Source: Epithemia pelagica (taxonomy: Eukaryota > Bacillariophyta > Bacillariophyceae > Surirellales > Surirellaceae). Taken from it: a DNA stretch of 64,000 bases. The notes under the pieces are model-generated. The model had not been told where the DNA came from and did no database searches. It saw only the letters and a program-made list of their open reading frames with translations. The stretch lies in the NCBI GenBank assembly GCA_946965045.2, contig OX337235.1, positions 620,001 through 684,000 of the forward strand, given 5' to 3'. Below are positions 60,156 through 64,000 of this stretch, piece after piece. The position numbers were made by a program, and so were the translations under genes. Positions within the stretch are counted from its first letter, which is position 1, and every line of letters starts with the position of its first letter.

Positions 60156-62343
60156 GGTGACGAGTGTCAAGATGGATCGATTTGGAATGACAAGCTGGAT
60201 AGATGAATGACTGATGGCTTGATGTCAAGATTGGGTTGGTCAAGATGGCGCTTTACAATGGGTCTTTGGACTTTGCAATGTAAGAACAAGTCGTGATGAT
60301 CAATGAAGCGTATGTATTCTTTTGGTTCTCTTTTGTTTTTGTTTGTTTGTTGATTGATGGTGCACCCTTTGATCGGAATGCCTCTCTCTTCTCCGTACCT
60401 CTTCCTCTGCTGTGGAGTAGGACCACACAAACTGTATCTCCAAAAATGACTGTTCCGTTCTAGCGAGAGCGACTGCCGCGCCAAGACCAAATCGTGTAGC
60501 GGTTTTTTGCCATCACGACTGGCTTTCTTTGTACTTCCCAACGAGAATTCGTTGAAATATACTTAGAGAATGGCCGGCGTACCAATGTCTACTTAGGTTG
60601 ATAACTTCCGAATGGCGCGTGTTCGTCCAGCTTCTGTTTCTCAGACCCGCGTGCGGTACCGAATCCCCCCGCACGAGTCGAATCGGTCCTTGCAAGAAGG
60701 AACAGAAGGAGAAGAAGGCGGCCCGCCCGACGAAAATCGTAACGTCTCCGTGTCGGTCCCAACGAGATCAACGGCCTTTCAGTACGGGACTCACATAAAC
60801 TGGGTCTTGTGTTCAGGAGTTGCAACGGACACGATCCTTGCGGTTGGACAAATTTGTGGAGCAGCCCTCCTCTAGGTACGAAACAAGGTACGAGTCGTTC
60901 GACGGGGTCGATCGTCTAAGTAAGTGGCAGAATTCTTTTATGCTTCCGCGGGGTTCAGGCCTCTCACATTTTGCTTCTTTCAGTAGTCTCCACTTTTTGT
61001 GCCACCCCGGTTTTCTCTATGCTATAGCAAAAGGAGGTCATTTTCCTTTTCGTCCTGCGCATGACCATGATGGGAGCTGTAAAAGTAGGTTACGTAGGTT
61101 AGATGATAGGAGTAGGTTGGTTACGTTGTTACTATGATATTCTCTGCCTGAGATTTTTCCAATGCGCGATCGACCTGGATTCGGCGTAATGGAGTGCCTA
61201 CTCCATCGGGCTGCTAGGATTTTGAATCTCCTGGTGGCGACCCGTCAAAGATCCATGGCTGCGTTCTTCTGTTGTGCCGAAATCACAGAGCCATTTTGCT
61301 ACTTGTCGACGAGTTTATGATTTAATACGATGACGAACCACATTGGAGATTTCCCTACTCCAAACTCCATCCCCTTTGGCCTCTACATAGAGGTGGTGGC
61401 TTGTTTGGCTTGTTTTTCTTGTTGCCACTTCTTGTGTTGTTTTCCTTACTAGCGAGTAAAGAAAAGGACTCTTGTTGCACAATTGTGTGTCTACGGTGTT
61501 AGGTTCTACGTCTCCATCCCCAACTGTCGTCGATGCGTTGAATCGTTGGTGGAGACGTTGTGTCACCAATTTGGGCGACGAGATTTGTTATGGACGGGCC
61601 TGCCACCGTTCGTGGGATATCGCTGACTCTAAGTATCCTCTGATTCACTTAGGGCCATGGACCGTTATTACAATGGTCATGGGATCCCGTCCATAAGAAA
61701 GACAATCGTTACATAGGCATCGTCGCCTGGATCCATCGTTCGTCGTTTTGCATTTTGTGAAAGGCGGTTCGATGATGCGTTGGGCCTAATGGAGTCATGA
61801 GGTTTGCGTCTGCGGTCCCCCAAGGTCCCCATCGGTTACATATGCCCGCATGTACAATATTCGAACATTCTTGGAGATGGATCCAGAAATAATAATGAAA
61901 CCCGTTCATCATATCATAGAGAATAGAGACCTTCGCGCCGGCCTCCGAGTAAACAAAGGCGACGCCGCTCATATTCTAGTAGCTCTAATAGTATGATAGA
62001 GGGCAAAACTCATGCCACCTTTCATATCTTTCCTCTCGGAGAAATGATTATGGGTCGCACAACATAACTACTATTCATCGTCTGGATGACGTTTCAATTT
62101 TGTCATATTTTAGGTGAAATGAGGTACGGAGCACTTGGTTGTAAGTTTGTGACCTTAAGAATGGAACGTTTTCCAGACTTTCCCCCTTGACACTGATACA
62201 CATCCGAATCCGACATGGCCAAGATGACCATGTCGCATTTCACGTTAGCATCATAGTCCCTATCTATGGATTGCAAACGTTAAAGATAGTGTTATTTCGA
62301 GACAGAGGCGACATCACAACAACGACCGCGAGCGGCAACAATC
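60156..62343. other. Long intergenic stretch, no supported gene
   Basis: About 2.2 kb with only short frames. The best is an 87-codon ATG frame at 60,612-60,875 without any motif. AGTAGGTTACG-type short repeats occur at about 61,085-61,120. Confidence 0.45.
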
Positions 62344-64000
62344 ATGAGGTTCCAGTGCTTTCCACCCTTCTTTCGATTCGTTTTTCTCGTGGCAGCATTG
62401 GCCGAGTCACTGGATGGACCGTCCGAATGCGTGGTCGACTCGGACGGCAACTGCGACGCAAAAGATCATCCAAAAGAAGAAGAAGAATCTTTGAATCCAG
62501 TGAGAAACGACAAGGCCGACGATGACGATGCAGATCGAAACAGTACCATTCTAGAAGAAGACGCGACAACCTGTGGTGTGTACTTTGCTTCCTCCTCCTT
62601 GCCCGGTGCTGGCAATGGACTCTTTGCCGGCCATGACTTTTTCAAAGGCGATCAAGTCATCCCAGGAGACTTGTCGGTCACCATTACTGATTTGGGATTT
62701 CACTCTTTTCTGGGCAAAGACGAACTGGATGACCAGTTTTTATGGAACGAGTGAGTCAAAGGAGAGGAGCTTGGAGAACAGGTATAGTGGCCACGAGATC
62801 TGGCAAAAAATCTGACCATATTTCACTCTTGCAATTCCGCCTTTAATTTTGTGTCCATTCCTTACAGATATACGTGGGCATCGGACATCATTGAAGGCAT
62901 GGATGGGGAGGCCACAAGAGTAGATGTGGGGAGCTTTGGCATTGGAGCCGCTATTAACTGTGACTTTGGTTTGGAGAATGTGGACACCTATGGAGGCCAA
63001 ATGTCACCCTCAGGGAAAACATGGTCGCCTGAAGCACCCATGGGTGAACACCCCGGTGTCGGTGCCTTTACCATTTTTCATGACCGTCAAACTGTGGCCT
63101 ATCTAGATATACCAGCAGGGTACGAGCGCATTGTTGATTGTTGTCCAAGCGTCTTATGCCAATAGATTTCTTTTTTGTCTCGATTCTAACAATCCATGGT
63201 TTCTCTTTGTTTTGATTCAGAATGGAACTTTTCTTGAGTTATGGTGAAGAATACTTCTCCTCTCGAGACTATAATGATGTTCCACTGACAGTACATTTTA
63301 AGAGAGGGACGTCTCTGCTCAAGAGTTTTAATTCCTTGTTGAAGAGGTTAGGAACCGACAAGTCTGAATCTCCTCCCCCTTGGATGAACGACCTGTATAA
63401 CCTTGTTCGACACGAAATGGATGAGGTGTGGGGTGGAGCAACCTTGAAAACCTGGCCGGATACCATGGACCGAGTGGATGAAGTCCTTGATTTGGGCATC
63501 CGTAGTGCTCATGCGCACAAGAGCATTCGTTCCATGGAAATGCTCCAGACAGTTGGAAGTTGTGCCGATCATTTGGAAGCCCAACCTAGCACTCTACCAC
63601 ATGCCGGACGGGGAGCCTTTACACGTCGACGCATTGCTAAGGGAGAAACGGTGGCACCTGTACCCTTGATTCATATTCCCAATCGATCCATTTTCGACAT
63701 GTACGAGCCTTTGGTACCCGGCCATTATCCCAAACCGAGGAAAATTGATTTTCGAAATGTGACGGACGTTCCCGTGCATCGGCAATTGCTGTTAAATTAT
63801 TGCTTTGGTCATGCGGATACCGATCTATTACTTTGCCCGTACGGCGTTGGAACGGCGCTCATTAACCACTCCAAAGAAAAGGTCAATGCTAAGATTGTTT
63901 GGAGTACCAAGCATACCACTCATCCCGAATGGCTGGATATGAACCCTGCAGAATGGACCACCAGCTCCTCTGCTGGATTGGCTTGGGAGTTTGTCGCGAC
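62344..64000 (+). CDS. Secreted tandem-SET domain protein, copy 2 (3' partial)
   Basis: Exons 62,344-62,750, 62,868-63,119 and 63,221 to beyond the window, joined in phase by GT-AG introns of 117 and 101 nt. The start MRFQCFPPFFRFVFLVAALAE is a clear signal peptide. The first SET-like domain runs GAGNGLFAGHDFFKGD, FGIGAAINCDFGLENV and MELFLSYGEEYF; the second starts GRGAFTRRRIAKGETVAPV and includes LLLNYCFGHADTD and TALINHSKE before the edge at LAWEFVAT. The predicted reaction is protein lysine methylation, with the unusual expectation of entry into the secretory route. It is the intact counterpart of the gene at 29,920; at the codon that is TAA there, this copy has GAA. Confidence 0.85.

Noticed and set aside
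60167-60541. 124-codon minus-strand frame
   Set aside because: Starts only at TTG and has no recognisable feature.
1-64000. CRISPR arrays, rRNA and tRNA genes
   Set aside because: None found by eye; the repeats present are LTRs, MITEs, a short minisatellite and microsatellites, and no tRNA arm pattern was convincing.

Overview
The window looks like nuclear DNA of a stramenopile microalga, most likely a pennate diatom. This is inferred from the copia-type retroelements with very long gag-pol frames, a tyrosine-recombinase-type (DIRS-like) retroelement, short GT-AG introns (about 80-150 nt) and the protein families present; no organism-specific marker was seen. Much of the window is transposon-derived or decayed sequence between a few host genes. 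Several genes come as paralogous copies within the window: three DEG/ENaC-like channels, two tandem-SET proteins and two Crinkler-like proteases.

Layout. 1-3.7 kb: truncated DIRS-like retroelement (reverse transcriptase, RNase H, remnant of the next frame). 3.8-22.6 kb: remains of one very large host gene encoding a P-loop GTPase-like domain, a long helical region, a J-like segment, a SecA-type translocase ATPase and two vWA domains. A young 9.7-kb copia element (6,607-16,339, minus strand) sits inside its coding sequence with a perfect 5-bp target duplication. The gene also carries two frameshifts and a nonsense codon. 23.2-25.9 kb: a four-exon TM9SF/EMP70 gene with one in-frame TAA, followed by tandem copies of its 3' end. 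26.3-27.8 kb: low-complexity Cys-cluster protein (minus). 28.6-29.7 kb: a PIF/Harbinger-like non-autonomous DNA transposon carrying a nested hAT-like one. 29.9-32.5 kb: secreted tandem-SET protein, copy 1, with an in-frame stop. 33.1-34.6 kb: DEG/ENaC-like channel 1. 35.1-41.6 kb: apparently intact copia element with identical LTRs. 42.4-45.2 kb: decayed LINE fragment (minus).

45.8-53.1 kb: DEG/ENaC-like channels 2 (plus) and 3 (minus) in inverted orientation around a PP2A B''-type regulatory subunit gene; a triosephosphate isomerase fragment lies beside channel 3. 53.7-59.0 kb: two near-identical genes for a Crinkler-type header fused to a chymotrypsin-fold protease whose nucleophile position is Cys. 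Between them are a disordered Pro/Ser-rich ORF and a frameshifted pseudogene. 59.6-60.2 kb: unknown minus-strand ORF. 62.3-64.0 kb: tandem-SET protein copy 2, cut by the window edge.

The strongest candidates for something undescribed are the GTPase/SecA-like/vWA giant protein and the header-plus-Cys-protease pair. All functional statements are read from motifs by eye; no alignment, HMM or database search was run.
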